6,770 nt of DNA from an uncultured Lachnospiraceae bacterium. Its GTDB lineage: Bacteria; Bacillota; Clostridia; Lachnospirales; Lachnospiraceae. The notes below the pieces were generated by a model. That model worked only from the letters and a program-made list of their open reading frames with translations. It had not been told where the DNA came from and made no database searches. Made by a program: the position numbers and the translations under genes. Shown here piece by piece: positions 6,627 through 6,770 of this stretch (position 1 is its first letter; each line of letters starts with the position of its first letter). The stretch is taken from NCBI GenBank assembly GCA_902796695.1, contig CADBQE010000015.1:1-6770 (forward strand), written 5' to 3'.

Positions 6627-6656
6627 AGTATAACACAGGGGAAAAAGCCTTGTCAA
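6627..6656 (-). promoter_or_regulatory. Sigma-A-type promoter of pth (and likely mfd)
   Basis: On the minus strand a perfect TTGACA (6656-6651) is followed, after 18 bases, by TATACT (6632-6627), which carries an upstream TG extension (TGTTATACT). The predicted start is near 6620, giving a leader of about 44 bases before the pth ATG at 6576. The -35 box lies over that of the opposite promoter. Confidence 0.8.
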
Positions 6657-6678
6657 AGAGGAATGCAGGGATTATAAT
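6650..6678 (+). promoter_or_regulatory. Sigma-A-type promoter of the MntP-like gene
   Basis: On the plus strand TTGTCA (6650-6655) and a perfect TATAAT (6673-6678) are 17 bases apart. Transcription would begin about 7 bases after the -10, at or within a base or two of the ATG at 6685, leaving no room for a leader. Confidence 0.75.
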
Positions 6679-6684
6679 GGCAAC

Positions 6685-6770
6685 ATGCCGAACCTTTTTT
6701 CCTTTATCATTCAGAATATTTCTCTGGGCGCGGGCCTGGCTATGGATGCCTTCTCCGTCTCCGTTACGGA
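6685..6770 (+). CDS. mntP: Probable MntP-family manganese efflux pump, N-terminal part
   Basis: The gene runs off the window after 28 codons. The fragment is a hydrophobic first membrane helix carrying LAMDAFSVSV, the motif of the first helix in MntP/YebN (DUF204) proteins, with the conserved aspartate as residue 21. Members export Mn2+ across the inner membrane. In relatives the MDAF motif sits about 10-20 residues from the start, which fits the ATG at 6685. No good Shine-Dalgarno is placed for this ATG: GGGA at 6668-6671 is 13 bases away, and by the promoter estimate is not in the mRNA at all. No yybP-ykoY manganese riboswitch, often found ahead of this family, could fit. The assignment rests on one motif, so another small membrane transporter of the same fold group remains possible. 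The gene is divergent from pth. Confidence 0.7.
   Translation, partial: MPNLFSFIIQNISLGAGLAMDAFSVSVT

Overview
The window looks like a chromosomal segment from a Gram-positive anaerobe of the class Clostridia (Lachnospiraceae or Oscillospiraceae type). Three things suggest this: the pth-mfd gene order, two short-signal lipoproteins with Firmicutes-style lipoboxes, and moderately GC-rich housekeeping genes next to more AT-rich accessory sequence. The assignment is an inference from protein style and gene order; no rRNA or other marker is present.

Left third (1-2395, plus strand): a Thr/Glu-rich lipoprotein (67-1089); a stretch with two hairpins but no clear gene (1090-1227); a small AT-richer reading frame without a convincing start codon (open 1228-1596); and a second unrelated lipoprotein (1676-2395). 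Neither lipoprotein has an assignable function. Several gaps here carry hairpins, and three gaps contain a GGGACGG/CCGTCCC motif.

Middle and right (2450-6576, minus strand): pth (peptidyl-tRNA hydrolase) is followed by mfd (transcription-repair coupling factor), a common Firmicutes pair probably transcribed together. Pth rescues tRNAs from dropped-off peptidyl-tRNA. Mfd removes stalled RNA polymerase and recruits UvrA. mfd converges on the second lipoprotein gene, with two hairpins in the 54-base gap.

The most striking part is the pth-mfd junction. A 192-base element (5822-6013) has 15-base perfect terminal inverted repeats enclosing three directly abutting hairpins, so it can fold as a closed four-way junction. 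It overlaps the 3' end of pth and supplies that gene's last 11 codons and its stop. It could be a small non-autonomous mobile repeat, a structured RNA, or both.

Right edge (6627-6770): two divergent sigma-A-like promoters share one -35 region. One reads left into pth; the other reads right into the first 28 codons of a probable MntP-family manganese exporter. The predicted transcription start of the latter falls on its ATG, suggesting a leaderless mRNA.
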